Source: Mycobacteriaceae bacterium
Lineage (GTDB): Bacteria; Actinomycetota; Actinomycetes; Mycobacteriales; Mycobacteriaceae
Assembly: GCA_019749805.1 (NCBI GenBank)
Contig: JAIEPH010000007.1
Location: 1-64,000 of the forward strand
Length of the DNA stretch: 64,000 nt
Reading direction: 5' to 3'
Position numbers and translations under genes: made by a program. Positions 23,769 through 31,989 of the stretch are shown piece after piece. Position 1 is the stretch's first letter. Every line of letters begins with the position of its first letter. The notes under the pieces are model-generated. The model saw nothing but the letters and a program-made list of their open reading frames with translations, was not told where the DNA came from and did not search any database.

Positions 23769-24956
23769 TCACGCCACGACGGCCGGCATGGTGTCCCAGC
23801 CGCGCACCGTGGAGGTGCGTGACCGGCGAGCCCGGGTTATGTCGATCGCCCATTCGGGCCACCGTTTGAGTACCTCTTCGAGTGCGACACGGCCCTCGAG
23901 GCGGGCCAGTGGGGCGCCGACGCAGAAGTGCGCACCGCGCCCGAAGGTGAGATGGCCGCCCGGCTTTCGGTGGATATCGAACGTATCGGGGTTGTCGAAG
24001 TGCCGTTCGTCGCGGTTGGCTGAGGCCAGCATCATGAGCAGGGCACTGCCGGCCGGGATGGCCTGTCCTTGGAAGACCACGTCCTCCGTGGCGACGTAAC
24101 GCGCGACGTGCGGCCCCGGCGGCTCGAATCGAAGTAGCTCCTCGATGGCGGCGGGAATTCGCGAGTGGTCCGCGGCGAGTTCCTTCCGTTGATCGGGGTG
24201 TTCACCCAGTACCTTGCCCATCCAGCCGAAGAGACGACCCGTCGTCTCGACCCCGGCACCCGCCACGACGGCGAGGAAAACAATGAGCTCCTGCTTCGTC
24301 AACTTCCGCGTGGTGTTGGTCTCGTCCTCGAACTCCACATGGAGCAACTCGGTGATCAGGTCATCGGACGGGTTCTGTTCGCGCCACTCGACATACTCGC
24401 CGAACATTTCACCGGTGAAGTAGTGGTCCTTCTTGATGTTCATTGGCTTCCCCGGATTGTTGCGCAGCACTTGGTTGGCGTGCGCGCGCACCGCAGGCTG
24501 TTCTGCATCGGGGATGCCGGCGAGCATGCCGATTGTTCGCATCGGTAGTTCAGCGCCCAGATCCTGCACGAAGTCGAAGCGGTCGCCGCCGACGAGCGGA
24601 TCGAGGCACGCGACACAGAATGCACGGACCTTGTCCTCTATGGCGCGCATCTTCTTCGGAGTGAAGGCTCTTGACACGATCGCTCGGTGAATCGTGTGTA
24701 ATGGCGGGTCCTCGTTGATGAAGATGCCGGGAGGCATGACGGGATCCGCCATCACAACCTCGAGTATGTCGCCCTTGGACGAGCTAAGCCGCGTCGTATC
24801 CTTCAGTGCCGCATCGACATCGGCGTAACGACTCACTCCCCAGAAGTCGTGCCGCTCGTTGTAATAGATAGGGCACTCGTCCCGCAGGCGCCGGTAGGTC
24901 GGATAGGGGTCGAGGTCGATGTCGACGTTCCACGGGTCGTAATAAAGCTCGTTCAA
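23769..24956 (-). CDS. cytochrome P450
   Basis: 395 residues, soluble bacterial class I type. I-helix AGAGVETT, ExxR in EELLRF, and heme-ligand motif FGRGAHFCVG with Cys345. It needs separate ferredoxin and reductase partners, none of which is encoded here. The fold family resembles mycobacterial CYPs acting on terpenoids or sterols, but no CYP number can be assigned. It is divergent from a three-SDR operon, and two operator-like palindromes lie in the 95-bp shared promoter region. Together they suggest hydroxylation followed by alcohol oxidation of a hydrophobic substrate. Confidence 0.92.
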   Translation of the reverse strand: MNELYYDPWNVDIDLDPYPTYRRLRDECPIYYNERHDFWGVSRYADVDAALKDTTRLSSSKGDILEVVMADPVMPPGIFINEDPPLHTIHRAIVSRAFTPKKMRAIEDKVRAFCVACLDPLVGGDRFDFVQDLGAELPMRTIGMLAGIPDAEQPAVRAHANQVLRNNPGKPMNIKKDHYFTGEMFGEYVEWREQNPSDDLITELLHVEFEDETNTTRKLTKQELIVFLAVVAGAGVETTGRLFGWMGKVLGEHPDQRKELAADHSRIPAAIEELLRFEPPGPHVARYVATEDVVFQGQAIPAGSALLMMLASANRDERHFDNPDTFDIHRKPGGHLTFGRGAHFCVGAPLARLEGRVALEEVLKRWPEWAIDITRARRSRTSTVRGWDTMPAVVA

Positions 24957-24986
24957 CGTCTGCTCCAGGCTGGTTGCGATAGTGCG

Positions 24987-25002
24987 CTATACAGTCGTAC
25001 AG
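24987..25002. promoter_or_regulatory. TetR-type operator candidate 1
   Basis: CTATACAGTCGTACAG is a 16-bp palindrome of form CTRTACnnnnGTAYAG. It lies between the divergent P450 (start 24956) and SDR (start 25052) genes, 10 bp from a second copy, and recurs at 28131-28146 beside the tetR gene. Confidence 0.6.
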
Positions 25003-25012
25003 TAATCTAACG

Positions 25013-25028
25013 CTGTACGACCGTACAA
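25013..25028. promoter_or_regulatory. TetR-type operator candidate 2
   Basis: CTGTACGACCGTACAA matches the same CTRTACnnnnGTAYAG pattern except at its last base; its inner arms TGTACG/CGTACA are perfect. Together with copy 1 it also makes a larger inverted repeat, GTCGTACAG (24994-25002) with CTGTACGAC (25013-25021). It sits 24 bp upstream of the SDR start. Confidence 0.6.
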
Positions 25029-25051
25029 CCAGGATCCACAATAGGAGCAGA

Positions 25052-25825
25052 ATGGGCAGCAGCCGGTTCGCACTCGACGGTCGTGTCGCAGTTGTTACGG
25101 GCGGTGGCACCGGCATCGGACGCGGGGTGGCGCTGGTGCTCGCCGAATACGGCGCCGACGTCGTGCTGGCCGGCAGGCGGCCCGACCCGCTCCACGCCAC
25201 CGCCGAGGAGGTGCGCAAGATCGGCAACTTCGCGCTGGTGGTACCAACCGACGTCACCATCGCGCAGGCGTGTCGCGATCTGGTCGATACGACCATCTCT
25301 GAGTTCGGCAGAATCGACATTTTGGTCAACTGTGCCGGCGGCGCTGAAACCAAGTCGATCATGAAATGGCCCGACGATGACTTCGAGAACGTGCTTGCCC
25401 TGAATTTCAAGGCGGTCTGGCATCTTTCGAAGGCAGCGGCCAAACCGATGATGTCGCAGGGCAAGGGTGCCATCGTCAACATCTCGTCCGGCGCCAGTCT
25501 GTTGGCCATGCCACAAGCCGCGCCGTATGGAGCGGCCAAGGCCGCGGTGAACAACCTGACGGGCTCAATGGCCGCCGCGTGGGCCACGAAAGGCATCCGG
25601 GTCAACGCCATCGCCGTGGGCGCGGTCCGTGCGGCCACGTTGACCGACGATGCCGCCCGGTACGGGCTGGATCCCGAGGCGATCGCGATGACCAATGGCC
25701 TCGGGCGACTGGGCGAACCCGACGAAATCGGCTACGGCGTTCTGTTCTTCGCGTCGGACGCGTCAAGCTTCTGTTCGGGTCAGACGCTCTACATGCACGG
25801 CGCACCGGGGGGCGCGGGGGTGTGA
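25052..25825 (+). CDS. SDR family oxidoreductase
   Basis: 257 residues, ATG preceded by TAGGAGC. Rossmann motif GGGTGIGRGV (about 16-25), NCAGG, catalytic Ser in NISSGAS and YGAAK as YxxxK. A classical NAD(P)-dependent SDR, probably an alcohol dehydrogenase or ketoacyl reductase in a catabolic path. First gene of a three-SDR operon (next gene starts 2 bp after its stop) under the paired operator-like sites shared with the P450 gene. Confidence 0.9.
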   Translation: MGSSRFALDGRVAVVTGGGTGIGRGVALVLAEYGADVVLAGRRPDPLHATAEEVRKIGNFALVVPTDVTIAQACRDLVDTTISEFGRIDILVNCAGGAETKSIMKWPDDDFENVLALNFKAVWHLSKAAAKPMMSQGKGAIVNISSGASLLAMPQAAPYGAAKAAVNNLTGSMAAAWATKGIRVNAIAVGAVRAATLTDDAARYGLDPEAIAMTNGLGRLGEPDEIGYGVLFFASDASSFCSGQTLYMHGAPGGAGV

Positions 25826-25827
25826 CC

Positions 25828-26571
25828 ATGAACCGAACAGCAGTGGTCACCGGCGGCGGGTCCGGTTTGGGGCGGTCGATCAGCGTCAAGCTCGCCGCCG
25901 ACGGCCACCGTGTCGCCGTCCTGGACGTGAACACCGAGAGTGCCGAAACGGTCGTCGCCGAGATCCGAGCCGCGGGAGGCGTGGCCGAACCGGTTGCGGT
26001 CGACGTGTCCGACGAGTCGGCTGTGGTATCCGCCTTCGCCGCTGTGCGTGACGCGTTCGGTCCCGCTGAGATCCTGGTGACCAGCGCCGCGATCGCCGGG
26101 TTCACACGATTCGACATGATCACGCTCGACGAGTGGAACCGCTATCTGGCCGTGAATCTCACCGGCACATTCCTGTGCGCCAGAGCGGTGCTGACGGACA
26201 TGGTGGCGGCGAAGTGGGGTCGCATCGTCACAATCTCGTCGGCCGCGGGCCAACAGGGCGCACCAGCGCAGGGGCACTACTCTGCAACGAAAGGGGGAGT
26301 GATCGCGATGACGAAGACGATCGCGCTGGACTACGCCAGGCACGGCATCACAGCCAACACGGTGCCGCCGTTCGTCATCGACTCGCCGATGCTGCGGCAA
26401 CAGCAGCAAGCCGGAAAGCTGCCTCCCGCCGATCTTCTCGCCAAGTCGATTCCCGCTCGGCGCCTGGGACAGGGCGATGACGTCGCCGCGGTGTGCTCGT
26501 TTCTCTGCTCGGACGGCGCCGGCTACGTCAACGGTCAGATGATCGGTGTCAACGGCGGCGCCGTCGTGTGA
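25828..26571 (+). CDS. SDR family oxidoreductase (FabG-like)
   Basis: 247 residues from ATG 25828; an in-frame GTG at 25822 would add two residues. Rossmann motif GGGSGLGRS, catalytic Ser in TISSAAG, YSATK as YxxxK, and the C-terminal GQMIGVNGG typical of 3-oxoacyl-ACP reductase-like SDRs. Second gene of the operon; its TGA overlaps an in-frame ATG of the next frame. Likely oxidises or reduces the product of the neighbouring P450 or SDR. Confidence 0.9.
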   Translation: MNRTAVVTGGGSGLGRSISVKLAADGHRVAVLDVNTESAETVVAEIRAAGGVAEPVAVDVSDESAVVSAFAAVRDAFGPAEILVTSAAIAGFTRFDMITLDEWNRYLAVNLTGTFLCARAVLTDMVAAKWGRIVTISSAAGQQGAPAQGHYSATKGGVIAMTKTIALDYARHGITANTVPPFVIDSPMLRQQQQAGKLPPADLLAKSIPARRLGQGDDVAAVCSFLCSDGAGYVNGQMIGVNGGAVV

Positions 26572-26591
26572 TGTCAGCCAAGGAGCCGTCG

Positions 26592-27455
26592 ATGTTGGAT
26601 CAGACCCCTATCGCTGTGGTGACGGGTGCCAGTCGAGGCGCGGGGGCGGGCATCGCCCGAGCGTTGGGCAGCCACGGCTGCACGGTGTATGTCACGGGTC
26701 GAACCCGAATCGGCCCGGATACCTCGGCAAGGGGCACGATCGACGAGACCGCCGCACGGGTCAACGATCTAGGCGGGCAAGGCATTGCGGTCGAAGTCGA
26801 TCACGGCGACGATGACCAGGTTCAAGGACTGTTCGAACGCATCCGAAGTGAGCAGGGCCGGTTGGACATTCTGGTCAACAACGCCGCCATCATCCGCGAC
26901 GAGATGATGGGCAGGACCAAATTCTGGGAGGAACCGCTCTCCGTCCTGGACACGTTTGATGTCGGACTCCGTAGCAGCTACGTGGCCACCGTGTATGCGG
27001 CGCCGCTGATGCTCCCGCAGCGGCGGGGTTTGGTGGCGTTCTCATCGTCCTCTGGTGCTGTGCACTACGCCTTCGGCCCCGCCTATGGGGTGCCGAAAGC
27101 GGGCACCGACAAGATGGCGGCCGACATGGCCTTCGACTTCAGGGATTTCGGCATCGCCACCGTATCGATCTGGATGGGTTCACTACTGACCGACCGCGTA
27201 CAGCAGATCATCGCGAGCAATCCCGACAAGTTCGGTCACATCCTGGACACCGCGGAAACGCCCGAGCTGACCGGCCACGTGATCTGGGCGCTTTACCAGG
27301 ACCCGGGATTGATGTCGGTCAGCGGGCAGACGCTGATCGGCGCTGAACTGGCCGTGAAGTACGGAATCACCGATGACGGTGGCCGTCAGCCACCCTCTTA
27401 CCGTGAACTTTTCGACGTAAATCCCCATCAGCAGAGTGCGCACGTCATGCGCTGA
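26592..27455 (+). CDS. SDR family oxidoreductase
   Basis: 287 residues. I start at ATG 26592 because AAGGAG lies 6 bp before it; an ATG at 26571 overlapping the previous stop would add seven residues. Rossmann motif GASRGAGAGIA, NNAAI, SSSSGAV, then YGVPK as YxxxK. Closest in style to the DHRS1-like SDRs, which have the R-G-A-G glycine motif and an extended C-terminus. Third gene of the operon, convergent with the tetR gene (4-bp gap between the stops). Confidence 0.87.
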   Translation: MLDQTPIAVVTGASRGAGAGIARALGSHGCTVYVTGRTRIGPDTSARGTIDETAARVNDLGGQGIAVEVDHGDDDQVQGLFERIRSEQGRLDILVNNAAIIRDEMMGRTKFWEEPLSVLDTFDVGLRSSYVATVYAAPLMLPQRRGLVAFSSSSGAVHYAFGPAYGVPKAGTDKMAADMAFDFRDFGIATVSIWMGSLLTDRVQQIIASNPDKFGHILDTAETPELTGHVIWALYQDPGLMSVSGQTLIGAELAVKYGITDDGGRQPPSYRELFDVNPHQQSAHVMR

Positions 27456-27459
27456 CGCC

Positions 27460-28083
27460 TTATCGCTTTCGCTTGGAAGCCGGCTTGCGCTTGGTTCGAG
27501 GCTCCACCGAATCTATGTAGCGCTCGAACGCCTCGGTGACTTCGGCGTGCGCCGACTTGACGCCGATGCCCTTCTCGAGGTTGAGGAACTTCGGTAGCCC
27601 GGACATCAACAGTTGCAGGGCCGGCAGCGACAGATCACCGATCGGTCGTGCATCCTTGCCGTACTTTGCGACGAGTGCGTTCAGCTGGACCCTGCGCACA
27701 CTTTCGGTCACTGCGGCGATCTCGTTGCGAATGGACTTTCGGTGGTTGCCCAGAGCCATGAACTCGGTGATGAGTGCACCGGTGGCCTCATCCCACGAGT
27801 ATTCCCACACCGCCCGCAGCGGATCGTCCGAACGACGTTCGAGCGCTTCGGTGAGGAGCGTCAGATTGCGCTCCGAATACCGTCGAATCGCGGCGACGAA
27901 GATGTCGTCGAGATTAGGGAAGTAGTACTGGACCAGGCTCGGCGTGACGCCCGCCTTTGACGCCAGCGCCCGGTAGGAGACACTGGCGTAGCCCTCCTCG
28001 AGCATCATCTTCTCGACGCAGTCGAGCAGGTTTTCACGCGTCTTCGAGGTCTCCGCGCCCACGCGTCGCGCCGATGTCGCCAT
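27460..28083 (-). CDS. TetR/AcrR family transcriptional regulator
   Basis: 207 residues. The N-terminal HTH covers about 18-63 (ENLLDCVEKMMLEEGYASVS, then ALASKAGVTPSLVQYYF); the C-terminal ligand domain is unassigned. The tail is rich in Arg/Lys. A copy of the 16-bp operator-like palindrome lies 48 bp upstream, and two more stand in the P450/SDR promoter region. It therefore probably represses itself, the SnoaL-like gene and the P450/SDR operons. The inducer is presumably a substrate or CoA intermediate of the island. Confidence 0.9.
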   Translation of the reverse strand: MATSARRVGAETSKTRENLLDCVEKMMLEEGYASVSYRALASKAGVTPSLVQYYFPNLDDIFVAAIRRYSERNLTLLTEALERRSDDPLRAVWEYSWDEATGALITEFMALGNHRKSIRNEIAAVTESVRRVQLNALVAKYGKDARPIGDLSLPALQLLMSGLPKFLNLEKGIGVKSAHAEVTEAFERYIDSVEPRTKRKPASKRKR

Positions 28084-28130
28084 GGCACTCCATTCCGGTC
28101 TGTCACGCCATTCTGCTATACGAGCGTCTG

Positions 28131-28146
28131 CTGTACAGTCGTATAG
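28131..28146. promoter_or_regulatory. TetR-type operator candidate 3
   Basis: CTGTACAGTCGTATAG is a full match to CTRTACnnnnGTAYAG, located between the divergent tetR (start 28083) and SnoaL-like (start 28188) genes. A further half-site CTATACGA is at 28117-28124. The shared sequence with the sites at 24987 and 25013 argues for one regulator. Confidence 0.6.
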
Positions 28147-28187
28147 TGTCGCCAGGTGGGGCGACCCACCTGACTGGCAGGAGAACG

Positions 28188-28751
28188 ATGACCGCCGACG
28201 CGGACTTGGACACGCTTGCTCGGGACGTGCGCTACCTCATGGACCGCACTGAGATCCTGGATTGCATCTCACGCCACGCGCGTGGCTGCGACCGCCATGA
28301 CATCGACCTGATCACGTCGACCTACCACACAGACGGTGTCGACGAACACGGCGATGCGGTCAATCCGGGCCCTGGGTACGGCGGGTGGGCAAATGAATCG
28401 CATGCCGCAACGTCGCGCGTGCACACACACAACATCACCACCCACACCTGCGAGATCGACGGAGACACCGCACACGCGGAGAGCTACGCGATCGTCGTGC
28501 TCATCAGTCCGGACTCGAAGAGCGCCCAGTTCATCACGGGCCGATACATCGACCGACTGGAGAGGCGAGAAAGTCAGTGGCGCATCGCTGTTCGCCGTTC
28601 GACTGTCGAGGGCATGTTCCTCGCCGATGCGAGGGTCCTGCAGTCGTCGTTCTTCGTTGAGAAGCGCTACCCCGTGGGGATGCGCGACCGTTCAGACCTC
28701 TCGTATCAACGTCCACTGGACATCGACACCCCGGCGCCCGCTCGCTGGTGA
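28188..28751 (+). CDS. nuclear transport factor 2 / SnoaL-like protein
   Basis: 187 residues from ATG 28188 behind GGCAGGAGA. The sequence has the NTF2-like cone fold pattern: an N-terminal helix (LMDRTEILDCISRHARGCDRHDIDLI), then GGWANESH, and HTHNITTHTCEIDGDTAHAESY followed by strands. Members of this group include dehydratases, isomerases and SnoaL-type cyclases, and many have no known activity. It diverges from the tetR gene across an operator-like site and is likely part of the same catabolic regulon. Confidence 0.82.
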   Translation: MTADADLDTLARDVRYLMDRTEILDCISRHARGCDRHDIDLITSTYHTDGVDEHGDAVNPGPGYGGWANESHAATSRVHTHNITTHTCEIDGDTAHAESYAIVVLISPDSKSAQFITGRYIDRLERRESQWRIAVRRSTVEGMFLADARVLQSSFFVEKRYPVGMRDRSDLSYQRPLDIDTPAPARW

Positions 28752-28797
28752 ACCGCGTCGAGCTACACCACCGGATCACTCGTGATCTCGCGCAGCC

Positions 28798-30099
28798 TCA
28801 GTTCTCGGCGATGCGAATGTTCTTTACCTGAAGGAACTCGTGGAGACCTTCGATCCCGCCTGAGCGGCCGAATCCGCTCCGCTTGTATCCACCGTAGGGA
28901 CTTTGCGGCTCGATGTCGCTGTGCGAGTTGACCCATACCGAACCCGCTTCCAGCTGGCGCGCCACGCGGTGGGCACGATTGAGATTCGACGTGAATAGAT
29001 ACGCGTTCAGTCCGTATACGGTGTCATTGGCCGTTCGGACCGCCTCCGCTTCGTCGGTGAAGCGCGTCACGGAGACGACGGGACCGAACGTTTCCTGCTG
29101 CGCCAAGGGGGATTGGTGGTTTACGTCGGAAAAGACGGTCGGGGCTATGAAAAACCCCTCGGCGAGTTCACCTTCCATCCGGTGCCCACCGGAGAGCAGC
29201 TTGCCCCACCCGCGATCTACCGCATCGTCGATGACGCCGATGATTCGTTCAGCAGCGGCTTGACTGACAACCGGCCCGAACATCACGTCCGGGCGCAGCG
29301 GGTCACCGATGGTCACCGAGCTGATCGTGGCGAGGAATTTCTCGACGAATTCTTCGTATACGTCGTGTTGGACCAGAATCCGGCTCGCGCACGCGCAACT
29401 CTGCCCCGACTGCCCAAGGGGCCCCTGGAACGCAGCCGTCGAGGCGGCGGAATCGATGTCCGCATCGTCAAACACCACCATGGCGGCGTTGCCTCCGAGC
29501 TCAGCGGTGACTGGGGTCAGATTCTGCGAAGCCGCCTGGATGACGGAACGTGCCGTCTTCTCGCCGCCGGTGAAGTGAATCTTGCGCACACCGGGGTGAC
29601 GGACCAACGCTTGACCGCCGTCAGCACCGGCAGTGACGACGTTGACCAGACCGGCAGGCAGGCCGGCTTCCAGACAAATCTCGCCGAAGCGCAGGGGTGC
29701 CAGCGGTGCGAGTTCGGATGGTTTGAGCACCACGGCATTACCAGCCGCCAAAGCCGGGGCGACGGCCAAGCCGATGACCACCAGCGGGCCGTTCCACGGC
29801 GTGATCACGCCCACCACGCCGAAGGGCTCGTGCTCAGTGATGTTCAACGCCCGGCTGGCTTCGACGTGGGAGGTGGTGCCCAGTGGCTTGTCGATATAGC
29901 CCGCGTAGTAGCGCAAGAACCGCTCAGTCAGAACCCCATTGGCGGACATCAGGCGCGGGACGCCGTAGTCGTGCACATTCAGCAGGCTGAGTTCGTCCTG
30001 GTGATCACCAACGGCGTCGGCGAGATCCGTCAGGATGGCGCGGCGTTTGTCGACCGTCAAAGATGCCCATTCACGTTGTGCCTCAGCACCACTGCTCAC
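28798..30099 (-). CDS. aldehyde dehydrogenase, main frame (N-terminus lost to a frameshift)
   Basis: 433 residues from a GTG, against the usual 480-490. It contains the NAD-binding and catalytic parts of the ALDH superfamily: PWNGPLVV, FTGGEKT, ELGGNA with the general-base Glu, and GQSCACASR with the nucleophilic Cys; C-terminal PYGGYKRSGFGR. The missing 55 or so N-terminal residues are encoded immediately upstream in another frame (30096-30269). Restoring one base near 30104-30120 would join them. The shortened product lacks part of the oligomerisation region and may not be functional. It is the last gene of a minus-strand operon with two mycofactocin-type SDRs and the CMD protein. Confidence 0.85.
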   Translation of the reverse strand: MSSGAEAQREWASLTVDKRRAILTDLADAVGDHQDELSLLNVHDYGVPRLMSANGVLTERFLRYYAGYIDKPLGTTSHVEASRALNITEHEPFGVVGVITPWNGPLVVIGLAVAPALAAGNAVVLKPSELAPLAPLRFGEICLEAGLPAGLVNVVTAGADGGQALVRHPGVRKIHFTGGEKTARSVIQAASQNLTPVTAELGGNAAMVVFDDADIDSAASTAAFQGPLGQSGQSCACASRILVQHDVYEEFVEKFLATISSVTIGDPLRPDVMFGPVVSQAAAERIIGVIDDAVDRGWGKLLSGGHRMEGELAEGFFIAPTVFSDVNHQSPLAQQETFGPVVSVTRFTDEAEAVRTANDTVYGLNAYLFTSNLNRAHRVARQLEAGSVWVNSHSDIEPQSPYGGYKRSGFGRSGGIEGLHEFLQVKNIRIAEN

Positions 30100-30269
30100 G
30101 GCGAGCTCGATTCTCGCTCCCCGGCGATTTCCGTGCTGAAATTCACCCGTCCGGTGCCGGGATAGATGTGTTGGTAGGTGCCGCCCGAGGCGTTGGCGAC
30201 GTGGTCGCCGGCGATCAATAGCGGTCCGCTACGAAGGCGGTCCGGTATCGCGGTGTCATCGGCGGTCAT
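30096..30269 (-). pseudogene. N-terminal fragment of the frameshifted aldehyde dehydrogenase
   Basis: From ATG 30269 the frame reads about 57 residues before TGA (30096-30098). The stretch LLIAGDHVANASGGTYQHIY followed by PGTGRVN is the canonical ALDH N-terminus. The main frame continues in the other register as ELAVSSGAEAQREWASL, the expected next ALDH segment. Two bases too many or one too few separate the frames, so this is a single indel or a sequencing error. Confidence 0.75.
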
Positions 30270-30331
30270 GTCCGGGCCCGTCGCTGGCTCTCGGCAACGA
30301 TTCGACGGCGTTGATATAAGTCCATGTGTAC

Positions 30332-31150
30332 CTATCTGATTGACACGCCCGCGTCGACCTTGAACTCCAACCCGGTCACGTAGCGAGACTCATCGGAGAC
30401 GAGAAACAGCACCGCGTTGCTCACATCGGCGGCTTCGATGAGCGTGGCGGGTAGCGCGTTGAGGAAGAGGGGGACAAGGTCGGTCCGTGCGGTCATCTGG
30501 TCGTGCATCGATGGCGGCGCCATCCCGGTCATCACCCCGGTCGGATGAACTGTGTTGACCCGAATACTCTGCGCAGCAAGTTCATTGGCCAAGGCACGCG
30601 ACATGCCGACGATGCCGTGTTTGGATGCGGTGTAGGGCACATGTAACGGTGTGCCCTTGACGCCCGCTGACGAGCTGATGTTCACCAGACTGCCGCCGCC
30701 CTGTTCGACCAGATACGGGATCACCGCGGCGCAGGTGTTCCACACCCCGATGAGGTTCACGTCGACCACGACGCGCCACTGTTCTGCCGTCGTGACATCC
30801 CAGGTGCCGACCGTGAGGACGCCGGCGTTGGCGACGGCGGCGTCCAGACCGCCCAGTTCTTCGGCCGCCGCGTCGACGGCGCCTTTCATCGCGGCCTCGT
30901 CGCGGACATCCGTCACGCATGCGATCGCCGTCCGGCCGTATTCACGAACCAAGCGTGCCGTCTCCTCCAAATCGGCCTTGGTCGCCAGCGGGTAGTCCAA
31001 TTCCTCTATGGGAGAACAGATGTCGATCAGTACGAGGTCCGCGCCTTCTTCGGCGAGCCGGACGGCATGGCTGCGGCCCATACCGCGGGCCGCGCCGGTG
31101 ACCACGATCCTTTTGCCGGCCACGCGTCCGGCCGGTTCATTGCCCACCAT
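30332..31150 (-). CDS. mycofactocin-type SDR family oxidoreductase
   Basis: 272 residues. Carries the hallmarks of the mycofactocin-coupled SDR group (TIGR03971): TGAARGMGRSHAVRLAEEG at about 18-36, IDIC, then a PLAT...DLEETARLV insert between the second strand and its helix. Catalytic Ser in NISSSAG and YTASK as YxxxK. Members hold NAD(H) tightly and pass electrons to the peptide-derived cofactor mycofactocin, so they oxidise alcohols without free NAD exchange. It starts 2 bp after the preceding SDR stop, within the CMD-SDR-SDR-ALDH operon. Confidence 0.88.
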   Translation of the reverse strand: MVGNEPAGRVAGKRIVVTGAARGMGRSHAVRLAEEGADLVLIDICSPIEELDYPLATKADLEETARLVREYGRTAIACVTDVRDEAAMKGAVDAAAEELGGLDAAVANAGVLTVGTWDVTTAEQWRVVVDVNLIGVWNTCAAVIPYLVEQGGGSLVNISSSAGVKGTPLHVPYTASKHGIVGMSRALANELAAQSIRVNTVHPTGVMTGMAPPSMHDQMTARTDLVPLFLNALPATLIEAADVSNAVLFLVSDESRYVTGLEFKVDAGVSIR

Positions 31151-31152
31151 GG

Positions 31153-31986
31153 TCAGAGCTTGTTGCAGAAGCCGGCGTCAACCGGGAACGTCACCCCGGT
31201 CACGTATTTGGCTTCGTCGGATACCAGATACGCGATGGCGGCGCTGATGTCTTCTGGCTCGAGCATCTCGACAGGCATCGGGTTTTGCAGGTGCGGGCCG
31301 CCGCCTGGATAGTTCTCCAAGAACTCGGTCATCACCGGGTTCGTCGCCATCATCGTGTTGACCGCAGTCGGATGCACTGTGTTCACCCGAATGCTCAACG
31401 GCGCCAATCCGTTGGCGAGTGTGCGCATGAGTCCCACGATTCCGTGCTTGGATGCGGCGTAACCGAGACCACCCCCTTGGACGCCGCCGAAACCCCTCAG
31501 TCCGGCGGTGGAACTGGTGAAGATGATCACGCCACCCCGGTTACCGGCGATGAGGTGTGGGATACATGCGAACGCGGCGTGGTAGGAACCGTCCAGATTG
31601 ACGGCGGTCACCGCTCGCCACTGCTCGAGTTCTTCTTCGATGCTCAGCTCGCGGAACGCCAGGGGAGAGATTCCCGCGTTGGCCAACACGATGTCGAGGC
31701 GTCCGAAGAACTCCACTCCCGCGTCGACTGCTGCCTTGACGGCGTGGAAATCGCGCACATCCGCCACCGTCCCGAGCATTTTCCCACCGGCTTGCTCGAC
31801 GATATCCACCGTCCCGTCTAATTCTTCGCGCGATGCCATCGGGTAGTGGTTGGCGGCGATGTCTGCGCAGATGTCGATGCCAATGATTTTCGCGCCCTCA
31901 CGCGCCAGTCGCACTGCGTGGCTGCGACCCTGGCCCCGCGCGACCCCGGTGATGAACGCGACTTTCTGCTCGAGTGATCTCGACAC
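31153..31986 (-). CDS. mycofactocin-type SDR family oxidoreductase
   Basis: 277 residues. TGVARGQGRSHAVRLAREG (about 14-32), IDIC, PMASREELDGTVDIVEQ as the group-specific insert, catalytic Ser in TSSTAG and YAASK. It is clearly a paralogue of the next gene, with the same length and insert. Two adjacent mycofactocin-type SDRs suggest sequential or substrate-specific oxidation of an alcohol produced upstream. It is 3 bp downstream of the CMD gene stop in a tightly packed operon. Confidence 0.88.
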   Translation of the reverse strand: MSRSLEQKVAFITGVARGQGRSHAVRLAREGAKIIGIDICADIAANHYPMASREELDGTVDIVEQAGGKMLGTVADVRDFHAVKAAVDAGVEFFGRLDIVLANAGISPLAFRELSIEEELEQWRAVTAVNLDGSYHAAFACIPHLIAGNRGGVIIFTSSTAGLRGFGGVQGGGLGYAASKHGIVGLMRTLANGLAPLSIRVNTVHPTAVNTMMATNPVMTEFLENYPGGGPHLQNPMPVEMLEPEDISAAIAYLVSDEAKYVTGVTFPVDAGFCNKL

Positions 31987-31989
31987 TGC

